Assembly (NCBI GenBank): GCA_900546315.1
Contig: URCP01000033.1
Location: 1 to 25,344, forward strand
DNA: 25,344 bases
Origin: an uncultured Eubacteriales bacterium
GTDB taxonomy: Bacteria > Bacillota > Clostridia > Oscillospirales > CAG-272
Direction of reading: 5' to 3'
This document shows, one piece after another, positions 1-6,046 of this stretch (the stretch's first letter is position 1; every line of letters begins with the position of its first letter). Below the pieces are notes generated by a model, which ran no database searches, had not been told where the DNA came from, and was given only the letters and a program-made list of their open reading frames with translations. The position numbers and the translations under genes were made by a program.

Positions 1-1215
1 CGACTCGTAGGAGAGGGCGTCGAAGACCTGACCGATTTCCTCCGCGTGTGTGGAGGTCACCGGGATTGTGAAGACCGCGCACTGGTGGACGGCGGTGGAG
101 CGGTAGTCCGCTTGGTTTTCGTCGAGCTTCGGGTACGGGACGATGCAGAAGTTCTCGTTCATGTTCCGGAGAAGTCCGGTTGTCTTCAGCTCGCACCCGA
201 GGAAGAGCGCGCGGTTCGCCTCATAGAAGTTCTGGTAGTAGGTGTCCTCGGCTGATTCGGAGGAAGCGGCGAGGTAGACACCGGATTTGCCGAAGAAGGC
301 CGCGAGCTTCTGGCAGGCCTCGATGAACCTGTTTCCGCAGTCAAATACCGGCATATCGTTCTTGTCCTTTGTGACGAAGTCCGCGCCGAGCCCGAAGAGA
401 AATTTCATCGGGACGTGGTGGAAGGATACGCAGCCGAACGTGGAGTTTCCTTGTGCGCTGCATTTGAAGGAGTCGTCGCCGTTGAGGTTCGCGGCGGCTT
501 CGCAGTATTCGGTGAGCTTGTCGAGCGTCCATTTTCCGTCCCTGACGAGCTGATACGGATAATCAAGCCCGAGATTGTCCATCATATTCTCGTTGAACAG
601 AAGGCACCAGAGGCCGTCCCAGCCCATGAGGTGCGCGTTCGACATCGCGAAGTAGTGTGAGCCGCCGATAGATGTGGCGTCGAGGAAGATCTGATCCCAC
701 CATTCCTCGCCGAGGTGAATTGTGCCTATTTCGTCAAGAGCTCTGTAGTAGCCCTGCGACAGCCCGGAGCCCGCGGTGAACATCGGCATATATACGGCGT
801 CGTAGGTGGAGTCGCCGGACATCACGAGGGTGTCGAGCTCGGTCGCCATTTTGTCGTATTCGGCGTTCACTTCCTTCAGAGTGTAGTTCATTTTCGCCTC
901 GACTTTGGCGTTCCGGTTGTAGATGGCGTCGTTTATGGTTTCGCCGTCGACTTCCTCGGGCGCGATGGCGCAGTGCATATTCCAGAGGTTCGGCATGACG
1001 TTCCAGACGACGAAGGTTTCGCCGCCAAGATCGACGCCGTCGTAGAACGGGTAGGTTTTTTCGACAGGCGCCGTTGTGTCGGTGCTCTCGTCGGTCGGTG
1101 AGGATGAGTCCGTAATCTTCCCGGACCCGGTTCCCCCGCAGGAGGACGCGCCGAGAAGCGCGGCGATGAGAATCAGGGACAGGGATTTTTTCGCGTTTGA
1201 GGTTATGTAAGACAT
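1..1215 (-). CDS. Extracellular solute-binding lipoprotein (partial, 3' end off the window)
   Basis: The frame is open from the ATG at 1215 to base 1, giving 405 codons without a stop; the C-terminus lies outside the window. The N-terminus is a lipoprotein signal: a short charged region with lysines, a hydrophobic stretch LSLILIAALLGA, then a lipobox ending SSC with the modified cysteine near residue 26. A Ser/Thr/Asp-rich linker follows, typical of a tethered binding protein. The body (GETFVVWNV near residue 68, then a YDAVYMPMFTAG segment) resembles family 1 extracellular solute-binding proteins of ABC sugar importers. The start is supported by AAGGAG about 9 nt upstream and by a consensus promoter at 1264-1292. 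No permease genes are visible, so they may lie beyond the left edge. The substrate cannot be told from sequence; a sugar or oligosaccharide is an inference from the family. Confidence 0.85.
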   Translation of the reverse strand, partial: MSYITSNAKKSLSLILIAALLGASSCGGTGSGKITDSSSPTDESTDTTAPVEKTYPFYDGVDLGGETFVVWNVMPNLWNMHCAIAPEEVDGETINDAIYNRNAKVEAKMNYTLKEVNAEYDKMATELDTLVMSGDSTYDAVYMPMFTAGSGLSQGYYRALDEIGTIHLGEEWWDQIFLDATSIGGSHYFAMSNAHLMGWDGLWCLLFNENMMDNLGLDYPYQLVRDGKWTLDKLTEYCEAAANLNGDDSFKCSAQGNSTFGCVSFHHVPMKFLFGLGADFVTKDKNDMPVFDCGNRFIEACQKLAAFFGKSGVYLAASSESAEDTYYQNFYEANRALFLGCELKTTGLLRNMNENFCIVPYPKLDENQADYRSTAVHQCAVFTIPVTSTHAEEIGQVFDALSYES

Positions 1216-1263
1216 GGCAGTATCTCCTTAGTGATTCTGTGAATTCGGTATATCGCTGATTTA

Positions 1264-1292
1264 ATTATACAGTGAAATTTGCGGTTTGTCAA
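1264..1292 (-). promoter_or_regulatory. Sigma-A promoter of the solute-binding lipoprotein gene
   Basis: On the minus strand, TTGACA (1292-1287) and TATAAT (1269-1264) are separated by exactly 17 bp. Both hexamers are perfect consensus matches. Transcription would start near 1257, giving a leader of about 40 nt before the ATG at 1215. Confidence 0.9.
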
Positions 1293-1384
1293 GGGGTTAT
1301 GGTTATTTTTTATAGTCCGGCGCGATATGACGATATATAACCAGCGATAAGCCCGCGGGATGTGCAGAGGCGGTTTTCTGCCTA

Positions 1385-1413
1385 TTGACAAGAGCGCGCG
1401 GTGATGCTATAAT
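1385..1413 (+). promoter_or_regulatory. Extended -10 sigma-A promoter of the alpha/beta hydrolase gene
   Basis: TTGACA at 1385-1390 and TATAAT at 1408-1413 are 17 bp apart, with TGC directly before the -10 (extended -10). This decides the start of the following gene: the in-frame TTG at 1385 lies inside the -35 box and cannot be its start. Confidence 0.92.
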
Positions 1414-1471
1414 GTATAGTAGTATGGGAAATGACGGCGGTCTGCCGCCGGCGGGAAAGGAAACGAAAAAA

Positions 1472-2362
1472 ATGAAGAAGTATCAGCTCGGAGATCTGAG
1501 CCTGCGCGTGTATGAACCGGAGGGCTCTCCGCGCGCGGCGGTGCAGGTGGCGCACGGAATGGAGGAGCATCAGGGGAGGTATATTCCGATAGCGGAGTAT
1601 CTCGCGGAACGCGGTTATGCCGTTGTCACGGCGGATATGCGCGGTCATGGCGAGAGCGTCCCGGCGGAGAGGCTCGGCTTTTTCGCGGAGAGGGACGGCT
1701 ACAGGCGTCTGATTGACGATCAGCTTGAGGTGCGGGATTTTGTCGGTGAGAGGTTCCCTGACCTGCCGGTGTATCTGCTGGCGCATTCGATGGGGACGAT
1801 AATATCGCGGTGCGTGCTTGAGAAGCATTCGGAGCGGTATGACAAGGTGGTTCTGACGGGTTTCCCGTGCACTCGTAAGGGCGTCGGCTTCGGCATTTTC
1901 CTCGCGGACGTGCAGAGCGCGATGTTCGGCGCGGATCACAGGTCGGGGTTCATGCAGAGGCTGAGCACGGGAGTGTTCAATAAGGCGATTGAGAATCCGG
2001 CGACTGAGCATGATTGGATATGCTCCGACCCGGAGGTTGTGCGGGAGTTCGAGGAGGATCCGCTTTGCGGGTTCGGGTTTACTGTGTCGGCGCTGGGGGA
2101 TTTGTTCCGTCTGGTGCGGATGATGGGTGATACTTCGCGCGCGGAGAGGGTGAAGACGGACCTGCCGATTCTGCTCCTGTCCGGCGCGGAGGACCCGTGT
2201 ACGGGCGGCGGGAAGGGGCGGGAGTCGTCAAAACGGCTCCTGAGAGAAAGCGGCTTTTCCGACCTCAGCGAGAAGGTGTACCCGGGAATGCGTCATGAGA
2301 TAATGAACGAGCGCGGCAAGGAAGAGGTTTTCGCGGACATTTCGGGATTTTTCGGTGAGTGA
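1472..2362 (+). CDS. Alpha/beta hydrolase (serine aminopeptidase S33 / monoacylglycerol lipase-like)
   Basis: This 296-aa protein is a soluble serine hydrolase of the Hydrolase_4 / S33 type, a group that includes monoacylglycerol lipases and lysophospholipases. Visible marks are the HGMEEHQGRY oxyanion-loop region (HGM-EH) near residue 27, the ADMRGHGES segment, the nucleophile elbow AHSMG near residue 109, a DLPILLLSGAEDP acid-residue region, and the catalytic histidine in GMRHEIMNE near the C-terminus. There is no signal peptide or membrane helix, so it should act in the cytoplasm. The ATG at 1472 is preferred because it follows a purine-rich ribosome binding site (GGGAAAGG) and lies downstream of the promoter at 1385-1413. 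It is monocistronic and ends before the hairpin at 2442-2474. The physiological ester substrate is unknown. Confidence 0.88.
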   Translation: MKKYQLGDLSLRVYEPEGSPRAAVQVAHGMEEHQGRYIPIAEYLAERGYAVVTADMRGHGESVPAERLGFFAERDGYRRLIDDQLEVRDFVGERFPDLPVYLLAHSMGTIISRCVLEKHSERYDKVVLTGFPCTRKGVGFGIFLADVQSAMFGADHRSGFMQRLSTGVFNKAIENPATEHDWICSDPEVVREFEEDPLCGFGFTVSALGDLFRLVRMMGDTSRAERVKTDLPILLLSGAEDPCTGGGKGRESSKRLLRESGFSDLSEKVYPGMRHEIMNERGKEEVFADISGFFGE

Positions 2363-2395
2363 TTTCATTCCATACAGATTATCCGACGCTTCAAG

Positions 2396-2472
2396 CGGGC
2401 GACCAATGGTCGCCCCTACAAGCATAGAGTATAAATCGAATAAAACAGCACAGGCGCAAGGTCTGTGCTGTT
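2396..2472 (+). repeat. 77-bp direct repeat, copy 1 (palindrome plus terminator hairpin)
   Basis: These 77 bases are identical to 3129-3205 in the same orientation, 733 bp apart. The unit begins with a 19-bp perfect palindrome (gggcgaccaatggtcgccc, 2397-2415), followed by cctaca, a short AT-rich spacer, and a 12-bp terminator-type hairpin. It does not encode protein. The two copies bracket the toxin-antitoxin pair. Confidence 0.92.
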
Positions 2473-2474
2473 TT
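2442..2474 (+). terminator. Rho-independent terminator carried by repeat copy 1
   Basis: A perfect 12-bp inverted repeat, aaaacagcacag (2442-2453) and ctgtgctgtttt (2463-2474), flanks a 9-nt loop. The stem ends in A and T runs on its two sides, so it can terminate in both directions: the hydrolase gene from the left and the toxin gene from the right. Confidence 0.85.
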
Positions 2475-2486
2475 AATATAATTTTC

Positions 2487-2765
2487 TCAAAACAAGTCGC
2501 TGTGAGTTCCGGTTCGAATCAGTTCCAGAATCAATGTGTCTCGAATGATTTTATAGACGAGAAGCCAATCCGGCTCAATGTGACACTCTCTCATATCTTT
2601 GTAATTCCTGGAATTTGTGAGAGCGTGATCACGGTATTCTTCTGGTAACGTTTGCTCGTTGCATAACATTGTGAGCACTTTCTCAAATTTTTTGGGATCA
2701 CAGCCACGTTTTAGCGCGAGCTTGTAGTCTTTCCGGAATTTCCCTGTAAATTCCGGCTTAAGCAT
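2487..2765 (-). CDS. YafQ-family type II toxin (mRNA interferase)
   Basis: This 92-aa protein has the length and layout of YafQ toxins, RelE-fold endoribonucleases that cut mRNA in the ribosomal A site. Residues known to matter in E. coli YafQ are present at nearly the same positions: H47, the H62-x3-D66-W67 block (HIEPDWLLVYKI), H88 and a terminal F92 (TGTHSDLF). It should therefore be catalytically competent. Its ATG overlaps the stop of the upstream antitoxin by 8 nt (ATGCTTAA), implying translational coupling. The module is visibly more AT-rich than its neighbours and is flanked by direct repeats, which suggests acquisition. Its mRNA target is unknown. Confidence 0.9.
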   Translation of the reverse strand: MLKPEFTGKFRKDYKLALKRGCDPKKFEKVLTMLCNEQTLPEEYRDHALTNSRNYKDMRECHIEPDWLLVYKIIRDTLILELIRTGTHSDLF

Positions 2766-2922
2766 TAAGAGCCGCCATCAGATCAGCGATACTGTCAAAC
2801 GGTCCGTATATATCGGTTTCTTTTTCTGCTGCTTCCATTGCTGCGTATGTTTCTTCGTTCGGCTCATCATTTTGAGGTTCGACCTTTGTTTTGATTGTCT
2901 TTTTTTCTTTGTCGTTAGTCAT
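2758..2922 (-). CDS. Short RelB/DinJ-like antitoxin lacking an obvious DNA-binding domain
   Basis: The 54-aa product is encoded directly upstream of the YafQ-type toxin and overlaps it by 8 nt, so it is the likely antitoxin. Its C-terminal half (EETYAAMEAAEKE, then a DSIADLMAALNA helix) resembles the toxin-wrapping tail of RelB/DinJ antitoxins. The N-terminal half is a charged, probably disordered Lys/Glu/Asn stretch; the ribbon-helix-helix domain of full-length DinJ is not there. The ATG at 2922 is chosen because AAAGGAG lies 8 nt upstream; the in-frame ATG at 2940 overlaps that ribosome binding site. An N-terminal truncation and a naturally short antitoxin are both possible. Upstream DNA is AT-rich and I see no obvious missing domain there. 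Confidence 0.78.
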   Translation of the reverse strand: MTNDKEKKTIKTKVEPQNDEPNEETYAAMEAAEKETDIYGPFDSIADLMAALNA

Positions 2923-2956
2923 GTGCGGCGCTCCTTTCATAATTTAATACAATATT

Positions 2957-2985
2957 ATTATAAGCCAAGTGAATAGTATTTGCAA
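2957..2985 (-). promoter_or_regulatory. Promoter of the toxin-antitoxin operon
   Basis: On the minus strand TTGCAA (2985-2980) and TATAAT (2962-2957) are 17 bp apart. The predicted leader before the antitoxin ATG is about 28 nt. Confidence 0.8.
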
Positions 2986-3016
2986 GTATATTAAGAAATG
3001 TATTTGTAAATATATT
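2977..3016. repeat. Pair of 16-bp direct repeats at the TA promoter (candidate operator)
   Basis: tatttgcaagtatatt at 2977-2992 and tatttgtaaatatatt at 3001-3016 match at 14 of 16 positions and start 24 bp apart. The first copy covers the -35 box. TA operons are commonly autoregulated, so these could be repressor sites, but the DNA is AT-rich and the encoded antitoxin shows no DNA-binding domain. Confidence 0.45.
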
Positions 3017-3060
3017 GTGAATACGATGGCGCGAAAGAAATAATGTCTTCTGCAAATCTC

Positions 3061-3153
3061 TGTAGGGGCGTCCAGTGGACGCCCGCTCAAACGATAAGAT
3101 GTCGCATAGGTTCATGCCCACGCTCTGACGGGCGACCAATGGTCGCCCCTACA
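3061..3153. repeat. Inverted pair of 19-bp palindromes with TGTAGGGGCG ends
   Basis: A palindrome gggcgtccagtggacgccc (3066-3084) preceded by tgtag faces a second palindrome gggcgaccaatggtcgccc (3130-3148) followed by ctaca. The outer ends TGTAGGGGCG and CGCCCCTACA are inverted copies. The two palindromes differ at complementary positions (GTCCA/TGGAC versus GACCA/TGGTC), so each keeps full self-pairing. The roughly 45 bp between them carries no gene. The arrangement resembles a REP/BIME-like unit. Confidence 0.75.
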
Positions 3154-3205
3154 AGCATAGAGTATAAATCGAATAAAACAGCACAGGCGCAAGGTCTGTG
3201 CTGTT
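3129..3205 (+). repeat. 77-bp direct repeat, copy 2
   Basis: Identical to 2396-2472 in the same orientation. It keeps the 19-bp palindrome (3130-3148) and a terminator-like hairpin (3175-3186 with 3196-3205), though the run of T after the stem is broken (ttct) compared with copy 1. Confidence 0.92.
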
Positions 3206-3209
3206 CTGC

Positions 3210-3302
3210 TTATGTCACTTTTCGACGGGAAATGTCTGATAAGCCGCAGACAAGCGGCGGCGCAGGAAGAAACCTTGACTACGCCCGCGGGGGCTCCCCC
3301 GC
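3210..3302 (+). repeat. Intergenic hairpin repeat family, copy A (abuts the stop of the permease gene)
   Basis: This stretch is a diverged copy of 5547-5639 read on the other strand. Shared blocks occur at identical spacing: tcgacg (3222), atgtctgat (3232) and ttgactacgcc (3275), with a G/C-rich palindrome at the end (3286-3302). The palindromic end touches the stop codon of the minus-strand permease gene, so a GC-rich hairpin lies directly behind that gene. It has no U-tract. Confidence 0.7.
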
Positions 3303-4691
3303 TTATTTATCAAGTTCTTTTATAATTTCGTTTTCAGGAACGACGTGAGCGACAAGGCCTTTTCCGTCGGGATCATTTTTCTTCTCAGGAAGAACAAGGT
3401 TGAGGAGGATACCGACGATGATACCGAGACCGATACCGGAGAAGGAGAAGTCGGGGCCGCCGATGACCGCGCCGCCCATCGCTAAGACGAGCATGACTGC
3501 GGCGAGGCAGAGGTTGCGGTTCTTGGTGAAGTCGACGTGCTCTTCGACGAGGGTGCGGAGACCGACCGAGGAGATCATTCCGTAGAGGACGATGCAGGCG
3601 CCGCCGAGGACGCAGTTCGGGACGGTTTCGACAACGCCGATTGCGTTGCCGAGGAAGGAGATGAAGATGTCGATGAGAGCCGCGACTGTGAGGGTTACGG
3701 GGTTGTAGTTGCCGGTGGCGGCGAGGACGGCGGTGTTTTCGGAGTAGGTGGTGTTTGCGGGTCCGCCGAAGAGACCTGCTACGAGGGTCGCGAGACCGTC
3801 GCCGAGCATGGTTCTGTGAAGACCCGGATCTTTGGTGAAGTCTTTGCCGACGACGGCGCCGTTGGCGTAGACGTCGCCGACGTGTTCGACGCAGGTGACG
3901 ATGGAGATCGGCGCGATGATGCCGATTGCTCTCATGTCAAAGCGCGGGAAGACGAAGTGCGGGACTTCGAACCAGCCGTGCTCGGCGACTTTGCCGAGGT
4001 TCATGATGCCTTCGGGGAGGACTCCGGCGAGGGTGAGGATGAGCGAGAGGACGTAGCCGGTGCCGAGGGCGATGACGATGGAGGACATTTTGACCATTCC
4101 CTTGCCGTAGCTCGAGAGGATGATTGCGGTGAGGAGGGTGATCGCGGCGAGGATCCAGCTCCAGTAGTAGCCTGCCGAGAACATATCAAAGCCGTTGTTC
4201 GACTGGATGTTGTTGATGGCGGCGGACGCGAGGTTGAGTCCGATTATCGCGATGCCGACGCCGCGGACGACCGGCGGGAAGAGCTTGTCGATGAACTTCG
4301 AGCCGAAGAGCTTGATGAGGAGCGCGACGACGATGTAGATCGCGCCGGCGACGATGATACCTCCCATTGCCGCGGCGGTCTGCTCATCCTTGGTCGCGCC
4401 GAAATCCGGGTTGCCGACGACTGCCTGGAGAGCGGCGATGAAGGCGAAGGAGCTGCCGAGGAAGGTCGGCATTTTGCCTCTGGTGCAGAGGTGGAAAATT
4501 ATAGTTCCGACGCCCGCCATGCAGAGGGCGACGCCGACGTCGAGCCCGGTGAGGAGCGGGACGAGGATGGTGGCGCAGGACATAGCGAAGGCGTGCTGTA
4601 AACCTAAAGTAAAGGTCTTGAGCGCGCCGTTTTTCGGGTAGTCCTTCGAGCCCGGGAACAGAAGATTGTTGAGCTTTGAAAGGATGTTCAT
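3303..4691 (-). CDS. NCS2-family nucleobase permease, probably uracil (UraA/PyrP-like)
   Basis: The 462-aa integral membrane protein has the length and hydrophobic pattern of nucleobase:cation symporter 2 proteins, which import uracil or xanthine with protons. Recognisable parts are the N-terminal LGLQHAFAMSCATILVPLLTG, the substrate-binding region around VTCVEHVGDVYANG, and the NTTYSENTAVLAATGNYNP motif; uracil is favoured because the N-terminal segment and the NTTYSEN block look UraA-like. The ATG at 4691 is preferred to one at 4703 because GGAGG sits 5 nt before it. It is preceded by its own promoter (4746-4774) and ends at repeat copy A. No pyrimidine genes are nearby, so it is a stand-alone scavenging transporter here. 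I see no convincing riboswitch in the short leader. Confidence 0.9.
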   Translation of the reverse strand: MNILSKLNNLLFPGSKDYPKNGALKTFTLGLQHAFAMSCATILVPLLTGLDVGVALCMAGVGTIIFHLCTRGKMPTFLGSSFAFIAALQAVVGNPDFGATKDEQTAAAMGGIIVAGAIYIVVALLIKLFGSKFIDKLFPPVVRGVGIAIIGLNLASAAINNIQSNNGFDMFSAGYYWSWILAAITLLTAIILSSYGKGMVKMSSIVIALGTGYVLSLILTLAGVLPEGIMNLGKVAEHGWFEVPHFVFPRFDMRAIGIIAPISIVTCVEHVGDVYANGAVVGKDFTKDPGLHRTMLGDGLATLVAGLFGGPANTTYSENTAVLAATGNYNPVTLTVAALIDIFISFLGNAIGVVETVPNCVLGGACIVLYGMISSVGLRTLVEEHVDFTKNRNLCLAAVMLVLAMGGAVIGGPDFSFSGIGLGIIVGILLNLVLPEKKNDPDGKGLVAHVVPENEIIKELDK

Positions 4692-4745
4692 TTTTTCCTC
4701 CATTTTTCAGGTGAGGTATTTTGACCAGACCCATAGATTTTTAAC

Positions 4746-4774
4746 ATTATACCACATAATCCGCGATTTGTAAA
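4746..4774 (-). promoter_or_regulatory. Promoter of the nucleobase permease gene
   Basis: On the minus strand TTTACA (4774-4769) and TATAAT (4751-4746) are 17 bp apart. The leader to the ATG at 4691 is about 48 nt. The rest of the 4692-5018 intergenic stretch holds this promoter and the hpf promoter; 4775-4902 shows no gene or clear structure. Confidence 0.85.
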
Positions 4775-4902
4775 TTGACAATATTACAGAATTATTGCGG
4801 CTTTCCCCGGACGTGCCCGACGTATTAACGAAAGCTGAAATGTCACTGCTTTTGTATGTGGATTATTAACAAATGAACGGGGTGTAAAATCGTGTTCGCA
4901 TG

Positions 4903-4931
4903 TTGACTTTTGCGCAGATATGTGTTATAAT
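4903..4931 (+). promoter_or_regulatory. Promoter of hpf
   Basis: TTGACT (4903-4908) and TATAAT (4926-4931) are 17 bp apart. The predicted leader is about 80 nt. Only a vegetative-type promoter is visible; I could not recognise an additional sigma-B or sigma-H promoter. Confidence 0.85.
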
Positions 4932-5018
4932 ATATATGCGGAAAGGAAAAACGGCATAGGGTGAGACAGCCCGCGGGAATACAGAATTTTACATCGGACA
5001 CGAAAGGATGGATGAAAC

Positions 5019-5546
5019 ATGAAAACAACTATCGTAACGAGACAGATGGAGGGCGGAGTACCGAAGGATCTTCAGGAGATTTTTGAGACGAAGCTTGCGA
5101 AGTACGATAAGTTCTTCCGTGACGACGCGTCGGCGACGGTGAAGCTGTCGAGGGTGCGCGGACGGGAGCGTGTTGAGATTACGATCTCATCGGCGGGGGT
5201 GCTGTACCGCGGCGAGGAGACTGACGAGACCTTCCGGAACGCGTTCGATAGTGCGACCGGCGCGATTGAGCGCCAGATAAGGAAGAATAAGACTCGGCTC
5301 GAGAAGCGCCTGAGAGAGGGCGCGATAGCGGACCTCTACACTCCGGAGCCGGAGAAGGAGGACGAAGAGGTGATAATCCGCCGGAAGACGTTCGACCTGC
5401 ACCCGATGACGCCGGATGAGGCGGTTCTCCAGATGAACCTGCTCGGTCACGATTTCTTCGTCTTCACCGACGCGTCGAGCGGCGAGACGAGCGTGGTGTA
5501 CCGCCGCAAGGACGGGGACTACGGTCTGCTGTCCCCCGCGAAGTAA
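5019..5546 (+). CDS. hpf: Long-form ribosome hibernation promoting factor
   Basis: This 175-aa protein is a long HPF, which dimerises 70S ribosomes into inactive 100S particles when growth slows. Residues 1 to about 100 form the ribosome-binding domain (KTTIVTRQMEG, a FRDDASATVKLSRV strand and an Arg/Lys-rich helix region RQIRKNKTRLEKRLRE). After an acidic linker (PEPEKEDEE) comes the conserved C-terminal dimerisation domain from about residue 118 (VIIRRKTFDLHPMTPDEAVLQM, then HDFFVFTDASSGETSVVYRRKDGDYGLL). The length matches Firmicute long HPFs. The ATG has AAAGGA 10 nt upstream and a strong promoter. The gene is monocistronic; its stop codon is fused to repeat copy B and followed by a hairpin at 5644-5678. 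Confidence 0.95.
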   Translation: MKTTIVTRQMEGGVPKDLQEIFETKLAKYDKFFRDDASATVKLSRVRGRERVEITISSAGVLYRGEETDETFRNAFDSATGAIERQIRKNKTRLEKRLREGAIADLYTPEPEKEDEEVIIRRKTFDLHPMTPDEAVLQMNLLGHDFFVFTDASSGETSVVYRRKDGDYGLLSPAK

Positions 5547-5639
5547 CCGGCGAGCCGCCGGTGGCATAGTCAATTTTTCGGTCCCGGTCGGATGAAGGCT
5601 GTGCCACATCAGACATAGTGCGTCGAGGATAAGTGATAA
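5547..5639 (-). repeat. Intergenic hairpin repeat family, copy B (abuts the stop of hpf)
   Basis: A diverged inverted copy of 3210-3302. Reading the minus strand, tcgacg (from 5626), atgtctgat (from 5616) and ttgactatgcc (from 5573) recur at the same spacings as in copy A. The end next to hpf is a palindrome, ccggcg-agc-cgccgg (5547-5561), starting on the base after the hpf stop codon. Downstream of that hairpin, in the hpf direction, a run of five T occurs at 5574-5578. Confidence 0.7.
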
Positions 5640-5643
5640 TCAG

Positions 5644-5678
5644 CGCGGAGATCGTCATTTCAGGTGATGATCTCCGCG
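5644..5678 (+). terminator. Hairpin terminator after hpf
   Basis: A 14-bp stem (cgcggagatcgtca with tgatgatctccgcg, one G-T wobble) closes a 7-nt loop and is followed by ttattgatctt, a broken T-rich tail. It lies between hpf and the next promoter, so it probably ends the hpf transcript. Confidence 0.7.
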
Positions 5679-5687
5679 TTATTGATC

Positions 5688-5716
5688 TTGACTTTTATGG
5701 CGGAATGTGGTATAAT
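5688..5716 (+). promoter_or_regulatory. Promoter of the small antitoxin-like gene
   Basis: TTGACT (5688-5693) and TATAAT (5711-5716) lie 17 bp apart, immediately after the hpf terminator. Confidence 0.85.
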
Positions 5717-5750
5717 ATGTATGGAGACAGTTGATCGGCAGGAGGAACTT

Positions 5751-5795
5751 ATGGAGATTATGAAGGTAGGAGCGCGCGGAGATATTTATAAATGA
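5751..5795 (+). CDS. 14-codon leader ORF (leader peptide or gene remnant)
   Basis: A 14-residue ORF, MEIMKVGARGDIYK, begins at an ATG with a strong AGGAGG-type ribosome binding site (5740-5745) and ends with TGA at 5793-5795. The following gene's ribosome binding site (GAGGTGA) starts at this stop, so the two are probably translationally coupled. The sequence is slightly like the start of AbrB/MazE-type proteins, so it could be a decayed antitoxin N-terminus, but it is too short to assign. It is supported only by its ribosome binding site and placement. Confidence 0.45.
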   Translation: MEIMKVGARGDIYK

Positions 5796-5804
5796 GGTGA
5801 GATT

Positions 5805-6008
5805 ATGAGCGAGCTTGTCAAGGAAATAACTGATATGATAGAGATGCTTCCCGCGAGTGAGCAGCAATTCACGTATGATTTTGTCAAGCGTCTTGTTCTT
5901 GCGTGGGACCCGGATTTCACAAAGCTGACCCCGCGCGAGTCAGAGGAGCTGAAATCCGAAATGACCACCGAAACGGTTCCCGCAAGTGAGATCTATTGGG
6001 ATAAATAA
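5805..6008 (+). CDS. Small antitoxin-like hypothetical protein
   Basis: The 67-aa product is acidic and mostly helical in appearance (SELVKEITDMIEMLPASEQQF, then VKRLVLAWDPDFTKLTPRESEEL). Short proteins of this style occur in Firmicutes, often annotated as antitoxins next to RelE/ParE-type toxins, but I cannot name a family with certainty. No toxin follows: the gene ends at a strong bidirectional terminator, so if it is an antitoxin it is an orphan. The ATG is supported by GAGGTGA 5 nt upstream and by the promoter at 5688-5716. The preceding 14-codon ORF is probably coupled to it. There is no signal peptide or membrane segment. Confidence 0.75.
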   Translation: MSELVKEITDMIEMLPASEQQFTYDFVKRLVLAWDPDFTKLTPRESEELKSEMTTETVPASEIYWDK

Positions 6009-6009
6009 C

Positions 6010-6042
6010 AACAGGAGCTGTCGTTTTTCGACAGCTCCTGTT
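6010..6042. terminator. Bidirectional terminator between convergent genes
   Basis: A perfect 14-bp stem (6010-6023 with 6029-6042) closes a TTTTT loop. On the plus strand it is followed by taatttt, and on the minus strand by gttattt. It separates the small plus-strand gene from the convergent glycosyltransferase gene. Confidence 0.88.
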
Positions 6043-6046
6043 AATT

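Noticed and set aside
1385..1471. Longer N-terminus of the alpha/beta hydrolase starting at TTG 1385
   Set aside because: The codon is inside the -35 hexamer of a perfect extended -10 promoter, so it would not be in the transcript.
3043..3348. Plus-strand ORF running through the palindromic repeats
   Set aside because: It is made of repeat sequence and terminator hairpins, has no ribosome binding site and overlaps the permease 3' end; spurious ORFs of this kind are expected in the repeat.
3537..4601. Long plus-strand open frame opposite the permease gene
   Set aside because: It encodes an Asp/Glu/Arg/Gly-rich low-complexity product, the usual mirror of a GC-rich membrane protein gene; the minus-strand product is a clear NCS2 permease.
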